Positions 1 through 20,900 of a DNA stretch of 64,000 nucleotides are shown here, piece by piece. The DNA is from Eleginops maclovinus. Taxonomy: Eukaryota > Chordata > Actinopteri > Perciformes > Eleginopidae. Position numbers and translations under genes: made by a program. The stretch spans positions 19,163,104 to 19,227,103 of the forward strand of contig NC_086352.1 of assembly GCF_036324505.1 (NCBI RefSeq), in the 5' to 3' direction. Positions within the stretch are counted from its first letter, which is position 1, and every line of letters starts with the position of its first letter. The notes beneath the pieces are model-generated. The model did no database searches and was not told the origin of the DNA. It worked only from the letters and a program-made list of their open reading frames with translations.

Positions 1-3000
1 GCAAATAAAAAGTGAAATTTATGGAGGGAGGTAGTGTGGAGAGTAAGATGGAAGCGAAATCCACTGGGAGGGCTATAAAGAGGCGTCAGTAATCACACCA
101 CCCTTTGCATCACAGTGGTGCAAGTCAGAGCTCTGTTGTAAGAAGGACTATAACACAGCAAATTACCTCAAAAACACAAAAGACAGCATCAACATTAACA
201 AACACACAGAAAAGAAAAACAAACACTATTTAGTGATTGTTGTTAGGAGAGCATTTACTTGTCTTCATAAGATAAATGAGAACTCTGTATGGTTACCTAG
301 AGTATAAACCAATGATTGTCCAAATCCCTTTAGAATATACTTCACCTCTAACATTAAACTCTTTTAAGACCTCATATTAAAGACTTAAAACATAAAGGTC
401 TGATAAATTGAGGCTTGATCAACAGGGGAACACTATACTAAACAAGAGCCTGCGGGTACCTGGAGGCAGAGCAATGGAATGAAGCTGGGCCATGAATGAT
501 TATCATTATTCTGAATGTACAGTATAGAAATCATCTATAAAGCTTTCCAAAGATGCCTGAACTGAATGACTGCAGGTAGAAAAGTCGTTATGGCTGCTTA
601 TGGAGGGCCCCTTGGTGGGGAGCAAACTACCACAACTAATGGTGCAATGAAAGCCTCGTTAGTATGAATTCTAATATAATTAGAGCATTTTCAGACACTG
701 CAAAACTGAAAACCAGGTAAAATCTACAGTTATATATCAACATTACTGTTTTATTGCAATTACTCTAAATACAGAAGGCATTAGTGAGTAATGATGGGTA
801 ACATGGGGATATTTTACAGTCAGAAGTTCTTATCTCACGAGTCCCTTTGAAGGGTCTCTGGGGGATTATTTCCACAGTGATGGCTTTTTGCCGCCTTGAT
901 AGGAGCAGGACTCAATTGAGGAAGGACAGACTATAATCATAGCAGAGCTTCTACTCATTCAGCACCTCGCCTTCAAAGACTGTTCCATACAACACCAAAG
1001 TTCAAGGGTCAACAATCAGAATGTGAGTTTCAGTAATCCTTCAGTCCCTTCCCAAATCAATACAAGACGAAAGGAAATGCTAAAAAGGATCTGCAGGGGG
1101 AGAAAAGTCCTGTCAGAAATGAATATTTCCACCCTGAATTCATTTGAAACTGATCCACCAAGTCCGAGGTGTGATCCAAGTCAAGTTCATCCACCAAGAT
1201 TAAATCAGTATTCACATCAAAGCCTTTCCGAAGCTGATGAGTGATGGCGGACTGCTCTACATTTCCACAATCCTTCATTTTTAATGATCATATACAGTAT
1301 GAATACTTCAGTTTAAAATGTAGGAGTTTTCTTGATATTTCATTCAAATATCTGTGACGCACAATTTGACATTACATCGCAAATCCATAACAAGGCTGAT
1401 GATAATTTACCAGATTAATGAAGGAAGTGTTGCATGGTTTTCTTGATGGCTGGACAACTCCACTGCATCACAACTTTTTACTTTATATATAGTTGCACTT
1501 TAAAGAAAGGCTTTAACTACGCTATGCTCAGTGAAGTATTGGTCTATCTTCAACTTATTGGAGAAACACGGTAACTTTGAGGCTAGAGTATACTAGCTAA
1601 ATTATTTACAAACACATAACCATTTCTGAGTGATTACCCACTTAAAATTGCATCTCAAAGCACATGTTGATTTATCTGGAAATGAAACTCTTTTTCGCTC
1701 TAAAGCAAAATTGTTTATTGAATACATGCTACCAGGTCTTGATACCATAAATAATACACTGTTCAATTCTGAATACAAATCATCTGATTATTTTTTTATG
1801 TTTCTCTGCATGCTTTTCAGGTGATAAACATGTTTTACATTTTGCTTTTTACAACTACGTCAAAAGAATTGTTTGAAATAAAAATAAAGGGGTCTATTGT
1901 ATACTGAAAATTATTCCTGATGCCGAACAAAGGAAATGTGATGAAAAAAGCCGCTGCAATCTGACCTTTGAGAAGAAAAGTCTTCAACGGAGGCTTTAAA
2001 AGGTTGCATGTATTTGACAGCGACAGCTACTAAGCTGAAGTGATTTTTCCCTTCGTCCAGTGAGGCATCCCTGCTAACCTCCCTATCCTGCTGAGTGGAA
2101 AAGCTGTATTGGCCACAACAGCACAGCAGTTTGCTGTCTACACATGGCTCGGGAATCAACAGGCTTCTGTGAGCCTTTGTCCATCTCTGTTTTACAGTGT
2201 ACATATATCAGAGCCTTTCAAAAACTCTTAACTCAATGCAGGGTACACAGTACAGTATCTCTAGAAGAGCTGCGGCAACGTCTCAGCGTGTCCTCAGAGG
2301 AATGTGCATGACAGTGATGCCTTTGATTTTAAGTAAGTTGAGAAATGCACTGTGTGTGCGCAAGAGAGAATAGAAGAGAGGAGTACAGAGAGTCAGATCG
2401 ACTATGATATGATTAATACATAGTGAATGAACCATGGCAACAGCGCTGACAATTTAATTTGAACTAGAGTGACTTCATATAAGAGATTTGTGGTCAAACT
2501 GGGGAAGATTTATCTTGATGCCTCCACCAGTGAGAGGGCAGCTGTGTAGCTTCGAGCTTATTGCACTCTTACAAAGCAGCTTGGAGACACGAGGGCTTGT
2601 TAATGCTAAACTCAAAAGCTTGAATTTCCCATCAGCACTGTAGATGAGCATCACAAAGATCATTACACTCAAAGAATGATATTCAAATATTCAAATGACA
2701 GTTCACACAGGAAAATTAAGTACATTTACAGCACAGCGATACCCGATGTCTGGGACTGGACTGAAATATGATCCCTCAAGGCGATATTTCAAATAAAATG
2801 TTTACATTTGTGGGGAAAACAGATCACAACTTAATTAAGCAGCTATGGTTGCAGATTCTGCTTGTGTCATATCTAAATCAATCATGATTTCCTATTCTGT
2901 CACTTGAGACGTTACATAATGACAAAACAATTAGGCCCAGACAGAAAATTGAGGTGGAATCTCAGTTAGATACTTTAAGTTAGTAGGGTCAGATTTTACA

Positions 3001-3584
3001 GATAATAAAAGCTAGAAAGAAAATACCTAATTTGTTTAATCTGTTTAAAAACTATTCATTGAGGTTTGAAAGTTAAAGTGACTTCTATAAGCTTGTTGTC
3101 CCCTTGACATTGGAAACCCCAGGTGTTTTTAGTTATTTTTGAACAGAGATGGGATAGCTGTTGCCCCGTATTAATTCTTAATGCTAAGCTAACGACGTCA
3201 TATGTTACTAATGTCACTGAGTTTTTGTTTAACTGCTGCTACTTGTTTTTAGCCATAGCTGCGTACTTATTTGTCTTTATTTTTTTATTGTATTACTAAT
3301 GCATGTTTTTCTTCTCCATATTTAATAAGTTAGCTTAATCTTTATTACTGCATGCCTTTTTTTTACCTGCTATACCACTTTTGCTGTAACACTGTACATA
3401 AAGCGCTTCTGATTCTGATTAAGCAAACCGGCTGCATATTGAACAAACATTAATAACAGTAGAAAAGATGAATCTCTTATGATCTAATTCTGGGCAACAA
3501 AAAAAAGATAAACAAACAATAAGAATAGAACAAAACTACTATATCTCCAGAGTGCACCACTATAAGAAAGGAAAATACACTTAC
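1..3584 (-). other. Start of intron 2 of the igdcc3-like gene; no exon seen
   Basis: The sequence downstream of the Ig exon on the minus strand shows no second Ig-domain exon (no Cys/Trp/Cys pattern in any frame), so intron 2 probably runs off the left edge. A short segment near 3390-3420 (ACATAAAGCGCTTCTGATTC) looks like the 3' tail of a dispersed teleost retroelement. Confidence 0.45.
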
Positions 3585-10559
<6,975 letters not shown>

Positions 10560-10567
10560 CCTGTCAC
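10560..10567. repeat. Left target-site duplication of composite hAT
   Basis: CCTGTCAC directly precedes the CAGAGGCGG terminus and is identical to 13414-13421. Confidence 0.88.
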
Positions 10568-11541
10568 CAGAGGCGGCTGGCCCATAGGGGGCGCTGGGGC
10601 TCTGCCCCACCAGCTGTTGAGGGGAAAAAATATTTTTTGCATATTTTTTTTTAAATCAATGTCAGTTTTACTTAATAGTGTGTGTGCCTACATGCAATTT
10701 AAATCATTTAAACAACATTTCCACCAACTAACACTCATTAAACAGTGAATTTCCACTGACAGGCAGTGTATCATTCTCTCATGGGGCGATCGGCAAAGTG
10801 CCCCTGACCGGCAGCTAAACAGCCAATCCGGTTATGGTTGCTAGGGGGAAATTATGAATAATTGGCCTATCAACGTCGCCAAATTTAACGCCGGTGGGGC
10901 GCTGGAAATTTAGCCCCAACTGCTACGTAAAATGCGTGAAGGTTTAGGATTGCTGTAGCTACATAAGGAGCCAGCGATAGTTTTTTTTCGTAGTGCGACT
11001 CCCAGACTCTGTCCTACGCTACGTGGGGAAAAAATACGCGCGACGACGCTTTGTTGTTTCTCTCAGGCTGTGACATGCAATGACAACTGTATGGCACTGA
11101 TGCTGTTTTCTCCAAGTAAATGCATTTTTCCTTGAGAGAGGGTATTAAAATAATCTGTTTATGTAACATTTTTTGAAAATAACTTGGTTCTAAATTCTTT
11201 GTATATGTTACATTTTAATAGGAAAGTTCTGTTTCATTCTCTCTTCTCAACCCACACTCACTCATTCACTCACTCACTGTTGATTTGTATAGATTCAGCT
11301 GAAATCATACCCTTGTTGTTAATTTATCCCTTGATTGTATTGTATAGTATTTGATAGCATAAAGTCTAATATAGCTGTAAATTGTTACTTTTTCTGTGAA
11401 GCTGGAAACTGTGAAATTAAATTATTATTGTGGAACTGTAGTCATTTTCCGACTGTTCATTTGAATGCTTATGCTAGATTAGGCAGGGAAATCTGTTGGC
11501 ACACTAGCCCCACCAAGATTTTTTTTCACCAGCCGCCACTG
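10568..11541. mobile_element. Non-autonomous hAT unit nested at the left of the composite
   Basis: A 974-bp unit running from CAGAGGCGGCTGG to CCAGCCGCCACTG. Read in reverse complement it aligns by eye along its length with 43504-44563, but lacks about 85 bp between CGACGACG and CTTTGTTG. The following 8 bp (ATTTTCAA) do not match the 8 bp to its left, so it has no target duplication of its own. Confidence 0.75.
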
Positions 11542-12796
11542 ATTTTCAATAACTCGGTCCTTTCTTTTAAATAGCTCGGTTATTCTTTTCTGCATTCTTT
11601 TATCTCTCCGTATCACAATGCTTTTCTTCACAGCACGCACTTCCTCAATCAGCTTCTGAAAACATTCCCATATATTGGCTGTCTAGTTGATACACTGTAA
11701 ATATTTTAACACGTGATAATGTAAATATTACAGGGAGTGAGAGGGCTCATATGAATACTTTTTAGGGTGTCAGGAAAACGCTTGCTTACTTTACAAAGCA
11801 TGCTCACATTTAAATCACAAGCTTACGGTCCTGTAGCCCACTAAAGCGGACGCTCTGCTCAGCTGTGCCCCCGTTACAAACAGCGTGAACAGCCTATTTG
11901 AAGAAGAGTAATTTATTATTTGTCCGAGTAGAAGACATGTCTCAGTATGCCACCCAATCACAAAAACATGAAGTTTTTGAAAAGCCGATTTAACATTTCG
12001 CTGACACAGTTTTAAAGACGAGAGTCGAGACGACTTCATTCACTAGAACTAACTGCGGAGCAAGCGCGGGCAGGAGATGGAATCAAACGGAACGCAAGCT
12101 CCAGAAAGGCACCAACAGAAAGACCAAAATATATGGGATATTTGCAGACGTTTTGAAAACTGATTACCATAGGCTACTGGATGGCTTTCCCATTAGTACA
12201 ATTTAGTACCATTATTTCCAAATATTTTTTGTTGGGGTCTGAATAGGGGTGGATTTGAAAGCGTCAGTCGATGCAATTGGAAGCTGCGCACGCAGGAGAT
12301 CCTTTGACTAATGACTATTTTAAGCAAGCCAAGCTGTTATCTTCATCGGAGCTGGTCAAAAATGACATATTGTGGGTAGCCTAGATATGTTTGCTTCTTA
12401 AAAGGCGTGCGTTACTGCATTTTTTGGATTTAAAAAAAAAAAAAAAATGTATTCAACATAATAAACCCTTATCAAATCTTACCGGTGCACCGCACCGCCG
12501 CAAAATCTTTTACAGGAACGCAGCACCGCCTCGCACCGGCTTACTTTCACCCCTGTATACAACATAATTGAAATAAGAAATGTGCCGTGTTTATGGGTTA
12601 AATGTGTATGGGAGACCACTGTCAAGAACCGCTAAAATGTGTCCGGACATAATATATTGCCATTTGCCTTTTCTGAGAATAGGCAGGTCGGCTACCGTCC
12701 GTGGGCGCCGATAACATGGGAGTCTATAGGAGAGCTTATACTTTTCTCAGTCATTTTAGCAAGGATAGCTTTTCATTGGGGGATGAAACTTAGACC

Positions 12797-12824
12797 CTGT
12801 GGGCGCAAATCTTTGCGCCCACAG
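12797..12824. repeat. Perfect 13-bp hairpin
   Basis: The arms CTGTGGGCGCAAA and TTTGCGCCCACAG are exact inverses with a 2-nt spacer (TC). It lies inside the composite hAT, about 140 bp before the broken transposase start, so it may belong to the element's promoter or subterminal region. Confidence 0.8.
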
Positions 12825-12965
12825 CCAATGGCATTGTTTCTTAGTTCAATGTGACATTCTTAGATACGCGATTGGACTATTTCGGCGAATCAGCATCGTT
12901 ATCATTCCCTAACCACAAGCGTAAAGAGCAGCACCGTAGCTAGCTGAAACTTAGATTGAGTGAAT

Positions 12966-13345
12966 ATGGCGACATCGATGGCTGAGAACTCCGTGCAAGC
13001 TCTACTTAAAACACCGTTTCATCGACTATCAGATGTCGAAAAGAAGAAATTGAAAGACTTGGGACCCGAGCGTCCGGATTTAAACATTCAACAGACGACC
13101 ACTGATCGCGGGAGAACCTACACTCGGACTTTCTCCTCAAACTTGTATGCTAAGCGGAATTGGTTAGCTGGTTGTACAGTGAGCAATGCTTTTTTTGTTT
13201 CCCTTGTCTGTTATTTCAAAGTCCTGGGACTGAAACACTTTGGACTACAACCGGGATGAAGGATCTAAAGCACTTCACACAAAAATGTAAGAAGCACGAA
13301 TGTGGCCGCAGCCACCTAACCAACTGTCTTAAGCTAAACCTCTAA
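12966..13345 (+). pseudogene. hAT transposase N-terminus, TTF-type zinc finger, frameshifted and truncated
   Basis: The reading frame opens at an ATG near 12966 and gives a ZMYM1/TTF-type hAT transposase start: KRNWLAGC, then NAFF, then in another frame CFPCLLF, WT..G..DLKHF and KKHE. The Cys and His residues fit the TTF zinc finger seen ahead of many hAT transposases. The frame breaks at about 13187-13200 in a T-rich run, and the open frame stops near 13345. The RNase H-like catalytic core and the hAT dimerisation domain are absent; the right terminus follows within 70 bp. The copy cannot make active transposase. This is an internally deleted relative of an autonomous element. Confidence 0.75.
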
Positions 13346-13413
13346 AAAAGTGCTATTTAAACCGTGCCGCCCAACTGCGCCCCCCCAAAAAAAATGTTCA
13401 CCAGCCGCCACTG

Positions 13414-13421
13414 CCTGTCAC
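13414..13421. repeat. Right target-site duplication of composite hAT
   Basis: CCTGTCAC directly follows the CCGCCACTG terminus and is identical to 10560-10567. Confidence 0.88.
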
Positions 13422-14243
13422 CTATGTTGAAGTGGCCTCCATTATATTGGTGTCTTTACGGTACCAGTCAAGTTAAAAAGACAACAACAACTGAACACAA
13501 TTTGACAAATTATTCATCGACATTTACGAACGTAGAGTTGAAATATATGCCGTACATTTCTAATATCAGGAGCACAATCACATTTATGGAGCACAGGTGA
13601 CACTTGTTTACTTCTGGGTTAAGATTGTCAGAGAGTTACTCAATACTTTCTACCTTGTTGTAGCTGGTAATCAAGCATACCTTATACACAGGGTAAACAT
13701 CGTCATACACGTGTGCAAGTTATATATTTCGCTGGCTCTTTTACAGACGCAGTTTGCAGCTGGACAGTTTTCCCAAACTATTTTCAATGAAATCACGGCC
13801 ACTTCCGCATTACGTAACCATGACGCAGAGTCCACCGTACTGTGATTGGCTAATTACTCGTTGCGAATTGTATGTAGTTGTAGTAGTTAAAAAAAAAAGT
13901 TATAAAAGTTAGTGATTCTTGGTAAGGGGAAGACTTTTCTGTTATATAATCATATATTTTCTTGGTTTTTAATGTATGTCATTGTTGTTTTATGTTATTT
14001 GCTCGGTTATTCAACAGTTATCCTCTAAATGATTTCTGTTTCAGGAAATGGTTTGTTGCAACCGGTAGATGGTCAGTGGAGAAGGTGTGTCTCGTTTATA
14101 AGGCATTTTCATGCAGCATCATGCTTTAATCTTTTGATCGTGTTATTTTTTCAACCTGATGTTTGAGGAGTCAGCATCCACTACGCCTAAGATGAGACAG
14201 AGATGTATCTACTTTACACAATCAACTAGTTAAAAATTAAAAC
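13422..14243. other. Intergenic, no gene recognised
   Basis: Nothing coding was recognised. At 13842-13910 a reverse CCAAT box (GATTGGCTAATTA) is followed by TTATAAAAG, an arrangement like a weak promoter, but no exon follows convincingly. Confidence 0.4.
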
Positions 14244-14700
14244 TTAAAGGTCCCCTATAATGCTACTTTTCGGGACCATATATGTATTTTGTTGACCAAC
14301 TATGACATGTTTTCATGCTTCAATGTTGAAAAAGCGCTTTATTTTCGTCACACTGCCTGTACATAAATGACCACTTTTCACTCCGTCTGAAAACGCAATG
14401 AAGAGCCCATGCCCCCACGTTTGCGAAAGTGCACTCTGATCTGATTGGTTAGCTGGCGACTCTGTTGTGATTGGTCATCCGCTTAGAGATTTATCAAATG
14501 TCCCACCCCTGAAAAAAACTGGGGAAAAAAAATGGCATCGCTTGTTGCGCCGTACCAGTTTATTACAAATAAATAATGATGGATTATCAGTAATCATTTC
14601 AAAGTGACAGAGACATCGGGCTAACCTCCAGCAGCGTTTGTATGACCTTGAACACAACTTTTGATCACAAACAGCAAAGACTTTATAGTTATGGCTCTGT
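14244..14700. mobile_element. TTAA-flanked non-autonomous DNA element, one end
   Basis: TTAA followed by AGGTCCCCTATAATG marks an element end. The terminus matches the opposite-facing end at 27886-27889 (AGGGGACCT then TTAA). TTAA target sites are used by piggyBac and Kolobok elements. The matching right end was not found, so this is a partial or end-diverged copy and its right limit is approximate. Confidence 0.5.
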
Positions 14701-15170
14701 AAACTGAAGCAGTTTTCTTGGTCTTTCTTGGCTGCTAGTTCAGTGAGTTTTGTTCATACAGTGATGAGACTTATACCAATGGAATCTGTGGAATCTCAGG
14801 TCTCATATGATTTGTGGTTTGTGCAGATAGCATGAAGTACAAAAATCGCCGTAGCTCACTCGGTGCTATGTAGCGTTAGCTCGTTTTCGTTCAGCGCTGA
14901 TTTAGACGCTTGGTGTTGGAATTATGTTTCGTTTTGGTAAAAATGGTTAATAGGGTCTGGTAGCTGAGTTTCTTCCCGTTAAGTGGGCATGCCACGTTAA
15001 TAGGTTGTTAAATGTTAACGTGCCCTGAGACGCTGTTTCTTACAAGTTGCTGCGTCTGGGCTTAAGAGCTTAACGTGTTGTGATGAAAACCCATCGCCGT
15101 ATTTCTGCACAGTTCAGGTAAAGTTAGTTTGCATACAGCCTGAAAGCTTGGTAGCGTAGCGTTTATAGCG

Positions 15171-16053
<883 letters not shown>

Positions 16054-18010
16054 GTATGTTTGTCTTGTAGGAGTTAACTATGGGTCTGTGGGCTCCTGAG
16101 AGGCAGACGTCTCCGATAATTACCCACCCGAGATCAAGCTGTTGGGCGTAAGGTGCTTCGTTTGGGCCATTTACCTGGTAGCGAAGCTTGTGGGCCTGAA
16201 TCACATCACGGCCCAGCAGGAGAAGTATATCAGCTGATGGATCAAGTGGCGGTAGTTGTGTGGCTACATGAGATAGATGAGGATGCGCAGCTGCAGCTTC
16301 CGGGGTAGGTATCTCACTCCTGTTGTCTGGAATCTGGTTGCATTCAGTAAGTATTGGTAGTGACATGGATACTTTTCTATTTATGCCCTCAATGACAAAG
16401 CCATGAGCTCTGCGCCCAAGTCTGTTCACTGTGCCAGAGCATGTTTTCATTGTGTATGGGATTGCTTCACCATGTAGGTTGAACATATCAAAAAAGGGGG
16501 AACGGGCCAATGACACATTACTCTGATCATCTAACATTGCGTACATTTTTCTTTTCTCATGAGGGGCTGAGTTGGGGTACACATTTACCAGGCAACTTTT
16601 AGAACAAGACTTTCCCTGTAGTCCCTGTCCACATACCTCAGTGCAGCTGGATGTGGTCACTGTGGGGCTTGGGACATCTGGCTCCCCGCCATGCACCCCT
16701 GGTAGAGTATTAGGACCTGTATCTGCCCATGGGGGTGGCCCTGCATGCATGGCGGAAATGTGTGAATCCCTGTTGCGCTCTACACAGTGAATAATAGCTT
16801 TACAGTATCTGGCCCTGTGCTCTGTTGATGAGAGACACTTGTAGCAGATTGACAGCTCCTTGAGTAGGCCTTTCCTCTCATCTAGTGTCTTCATTCTAAA
16901 CCCTCTACATTTGGCGAGTGAATGTGGCTTCTTGTGTATTGGACACTGTTTATTGGGGTTGAGAGAGGGAGCTGTTGGTTCGTCGTTAGTTGCACCGACC
17001 TGTGTTTTGTTTGCTGTAACGGGAACTTTGAACCGTGTTTGTCTCACTGTTGGTCTTTCTGCTTTCAGGTGTGTGGCGCCGCAGTTTTGTAACATAAAGC
17101 TGGGGTCAGTTCTCATTTCAGCGTGGTTGTTCACAAACTGGACAAAGAAGGAGAAAGGCGGGTAGTGAGCTTTGTGGTCTTTCTTATATCTCGACCCTTC
17201 TCTGACCCACGACTCCTGCAGGCCATTTGGTAGCTTTTCCACGATTGGGTTTATTCCTCTTGAAGTGTCTAGGAAGCTGAGGCCTGGTAGATAGCCTTCG
17301 TTTTTTGCCGCTTCGAGCTCTAGGAGAAGGTCTGCAAGCTCCTGCAGGAGGTGACTGTCTTTCGGGCCAGCTTTGGGAAAGCTTTCGAGGCGTTTGAACA
17401 GAGAAGCTTCGATGGCTTCTGGTGAGCCATAATTTCTGTCCAGCCTTTGCCATAAACGTTGAAGACCTGCTTCCGGGTTGCTAACGTGAACAGCTCTGAT
17501 TCTTAGGGCATGCTGGAGAGACTCACTGCTAAGCCATTTGGTAAGTAGATCGAGCTCTTCACAGCATTTCAAGTTCAAATCTCCAGTAGCGTTGCGAAAC
17601 ATAGATTTCCATGCTATTACAAATGCAGCCTCCAGGACCCTTGCTGCTGCGAGCGCTGCTTCGGCCTCTCCCTCTTGCTTCAGGGCGTTCATCGTAGCCA
17701 CCAATCGAGTCTTCTCCATCTCGATGCGTGCCTTTTCGACCTCCATGTCTATTTGGCGTTTGGCGTACTCTGCTCTGATGCTGGCGGCTTCAGCGTTGGC
17801 TCGTGCTTTTGCTGCAGCTAGGCTAGCTGTTGAGCTACATGACCGGAGTGATAAAGCTGAGCTGCACTGTGATCTGACTTCCAGTTGGGAGAGCGGAGCA
17901 GTGTCTCCGTGGTTGGACATGTCTGCTTCAGGACCCCGACGCTGCACTCGATGTGTAGACAATCTTTTTACTCTTCTGCCCTCGGCTAAACTGAATGCTT
18001 TAGCTTATGC

Positions 18011-18650
18011 AGCGAGCTAAACATAAATGGCTTCAGTAATCACTCGTGAGTCACTCGTGGAATTCTTCTGAGCTTTACTGGCAAAACCATTTCTTAATTT
18101 GTAAAACTGTGACAATAGAAAAAGAATAAAGAGCATAGTTTCAGTATAAAAACATACATTTCACATTCAACAGTATTGCCATGTGTAAAATAAACAAATC
18201 TCCGGTTTTAGCATTAGCAACTAATAACATATCAAATAGCGATCAAAATGCTATACGCTAACACGTAGCTTTTACGGATTAAATAACATTCCGACCATAA
18301 TAACACAAAACGAAAGTATCAATACGCATCCATAATAGGGCATCTTTGTACTGAATTGACAGATTATGCCTTTCTTAAGTGCAACAGGTGAGGAAAATGG
18401 CAGACAACACAGGATCGACATGTGCGGAGAACTCGGCTGTACTCTAGCTTTCAATACAAACTCAATTCCTGCTCCCGCGAAACGCCACTAGATGGCGGTA
18501 ATTCTCGCAAATCAATAGACTTCTCTTAAAGGCACATTACAATAAACCTCACATGCGAAATATACAAACAAAACAAAACTGAGGGACAGAATACAAACAA
18601 CTCTTGTAATTAGAACAGTCCTCGGACTTGGTAAGAATTTTCTAATGTGT
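18011..18650. other. Leader / possible 5' LTR of the BEL/Pao copy
   Basis: AT-rich sequence between the gag start and unique DNA. It includes a segment (CGCCACTAGATGGCGG at about 18482-18497) often seen in dispersed teleost repeats. No TG..CA pair or primer-binding site could be fixed with confidence. Confidence 0.3.
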
Positions 18651-18849
18651 TCATTATTTTGTTTTCTTTACTTCCTGCATACTGTGGCTCTACTCTGGTC
18701 TTTTGATGTTATTTAGGTTTTAATAGTGCTTCTTCGCAGCGAATGCTATTTATTTTTACATTATACTTCTGGCTATTTGTTTAGGTAAGTAACTTAAACA
18801 TTTCATATAAAAATAACAACAAAGGCACATGCATTTTTTTGTGCAAATG

Positions 18850-19020
18850 ACATGTCATTTATCTGATGCTTTTATCCAAAGTGACAAACATACACTGCAA
18901 CCCCTTAGACAGAACAACAGGAGCCTTTTTTGGGTTAAGTATCTTGCCCGTTAACATTTCGACATGTGAATTGAACCACTGCCCTCTGGTAGACACCCAT
19001 TTAACCCCTGAGCCACAGTT
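18850..19020. repeat. Dispersed teleost repeat fragment
   Basis: The string around TTTTATCCAAAGTGACA, followed by GGGTTAAGTATCTTGCCC and CCCTGAGCCACA, is a diverged copy of a motif very common in fish genomes. Family name not determined. Confidence 0.5.
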
Positions 19021-20900
19021 ATTACGTTTTGTGCTACTATTTACTACCTGTAACTTCTTGGCCTCTCTGACACAATCACAATATTTGACACAATCAATTG
19101 TAGTTTTAGAGGGGAAAAAATGATCATTATGATTCCTTCCCAATATCTAAAGAAACTCATTTTATTTCTGTTATTCTGACATTGGCTACTACATCTAATT
19201 TGTGTTATTGTATGATTATAATGATGCTTGTGGTCATGAGAAGCCATTGAAAATAAAACTGAAACCTTAAAGCTGTTACTTCTGTTATTGAGTTCAGGTC
19301 TTAAAAAGTGTGCCTTCAACTCAATGTGTTTGCTTACCTTTTTATTTAAACATTTAGATAACCCTAGGACCAATTGATCTCTCACTTTGCCCCTTTATTT
19401 CTTTAAAGCATAGCTACCACAAACACGGATGAAGATTTTTTAATACTTTTTGCTAGTATATTGCTGGCACTTGAATGTTGCATTTGTGCTCAACACGCTG
19501 CATGTGTATGTTATACAACATTTATGTATTGTTACTTTTTTAAGCAAATGACTAAAATGAAGGTTTTGATACTCAATTGTAATTAAATGTACAAAATGTC
19601 AACATTAAATTCCTGTTTTATTCAATGTACCCAGACAAACTCCTTTTTTCGAAATGTTTTTGTTTATAGTAAAACTATCTTATATTAAATATAGTTAACA
19701 TCTTTAAATTTGCAGAAATAATTTCAGTTTCCTACTCCAAACACCTTAACTTTATCTTACTATACATTACAATTACAGCAGTTACACTGTAAAAGCAAAC
19801 TCACAGAAAAGCTGTTTTTGTTTGTCTGCTGAGTGGGGCATTTCAAAGCAGAAAGACCAGCTGTCCCATTAACCTCTGGTATTTGGTGTACGGTGGTTTA
19901 TAAGTGGTTAAGCTGTGCTAACCCAAAGCCATTCTGAGAGGAACATTATGTTGATGGTGATAAAGGTCATTTTTAAAAGGGAAACATCTGAAGTGTTTTG
20001 TTGCATTGTACCAAACATGAAATATATGTAATAAGATGAACAATATACACTAAACCCTGAATTTTTGCTGTTCCATTTTTAGACCGTAGTTTCTGGTGTG
20101 CTGTTATTGGACCGGCATATACTCTAAGGCCTATACACCCAATACATTTATCAAAGTCCTCACAATGAGATACATAAAATCATGACTATGCGTTGCCTGT
20201 CTTACTGAATTTCATTATATGTACCCAAGTGTTATGACCAAGGGATTATATTTTCTGTACCATTTTTTCGTAGATATGCCGACATTTTTAAAGGGTCCCT
20301 TGTATTCTAAATCTGTGTTTAATAGATATGTCACTAAAGCAACTTTTGGATGCAAAACATCTCTTGTTGATGGGCCTTTAATGTTTGTGTTATTATTAAA
20401 TGCTTGTTACTCTCTTTCTAATACCCCAATATATCTGCAGTTATAAATATGTGCATGTCATAATAAAGGGTACAAATAAAAAATGTGCATTTAAATATGA
20501 AAGTGTCGTCCATTTCTCATTGTATAAACCATTCAGCAGGAGGTTAAATTATAGCCAAGGGATTTCACACTGCCTGCAACCAAAACCTTGTTTTAGATTA
20601 TGGCTTTTAACACATTTGTAAAATCCTTAGTTTCAATTTATTCGACAGTGTTAACAATGTCTCTCCACAAGTGATGAATTCACAAAAAAACTACTTTACT
20701 GTCACAAATAAAGATAATAAAGGCTATGCTAAATTCAGTTCATGCACTTTTGGAAATGGCCACAAGATGTCCTCATCCCATTGATGAGGGTAAATAACCA
20801 GCTCCTCGTGGTTATTTACCGTTTCATTTGAAAACATAACAAACAAGTTCCTCTCTGCTATTTTACCACACCAATATGACTCGTAAATATTAACCATGCT
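19021..20900. other. Intergenic, AT-rich, no gene recognised
   Basis: AT-rich sequence with only short random open frames. No exon with plausible splice sites and family similarity was found on either strand. Confidence 0.5.

Larger units (their letters stand above)
10568..13413. mobile_element. Composite hAT DNA transposon with 8-bp target duplication
   Basis: The left end starts CAGAGGCGGCTGG and the right end finishes CCAGCCGCCACTG, which are imperfect inverted termini. The 8 bp on each side are identical (CCTGTCAC at 10560-10567 and 13414-13421), the signature of hAT insertion. The left third (10568-11541) is a complete short element with its own right terminus and is nearly identical to the inverse of the element at 43504-44563, apart from an internal gap of about 85 bp. 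The remaining 1.87 kb holds a broken transposase start and a second right terminus. No target duplication flanks 11541, so the whole 2.85 kb appears to have moved as one unit. Confidence 0.85.

Noticed and set aside
1057..1278. Minus-strand 73-aa frame with an acidic, coding-like run
   Set aside because: No splice acceptor or family similarity could be found and it shows no Ig or FN3 pattern expected for the gene on that strand.
11335..11574. 79-aa frame repeated almost exactly, inverted, at 43468-43710
   Set aside because: The repeat is due to the two hAT copies; the frame lies in a non-coding terminus of the element.
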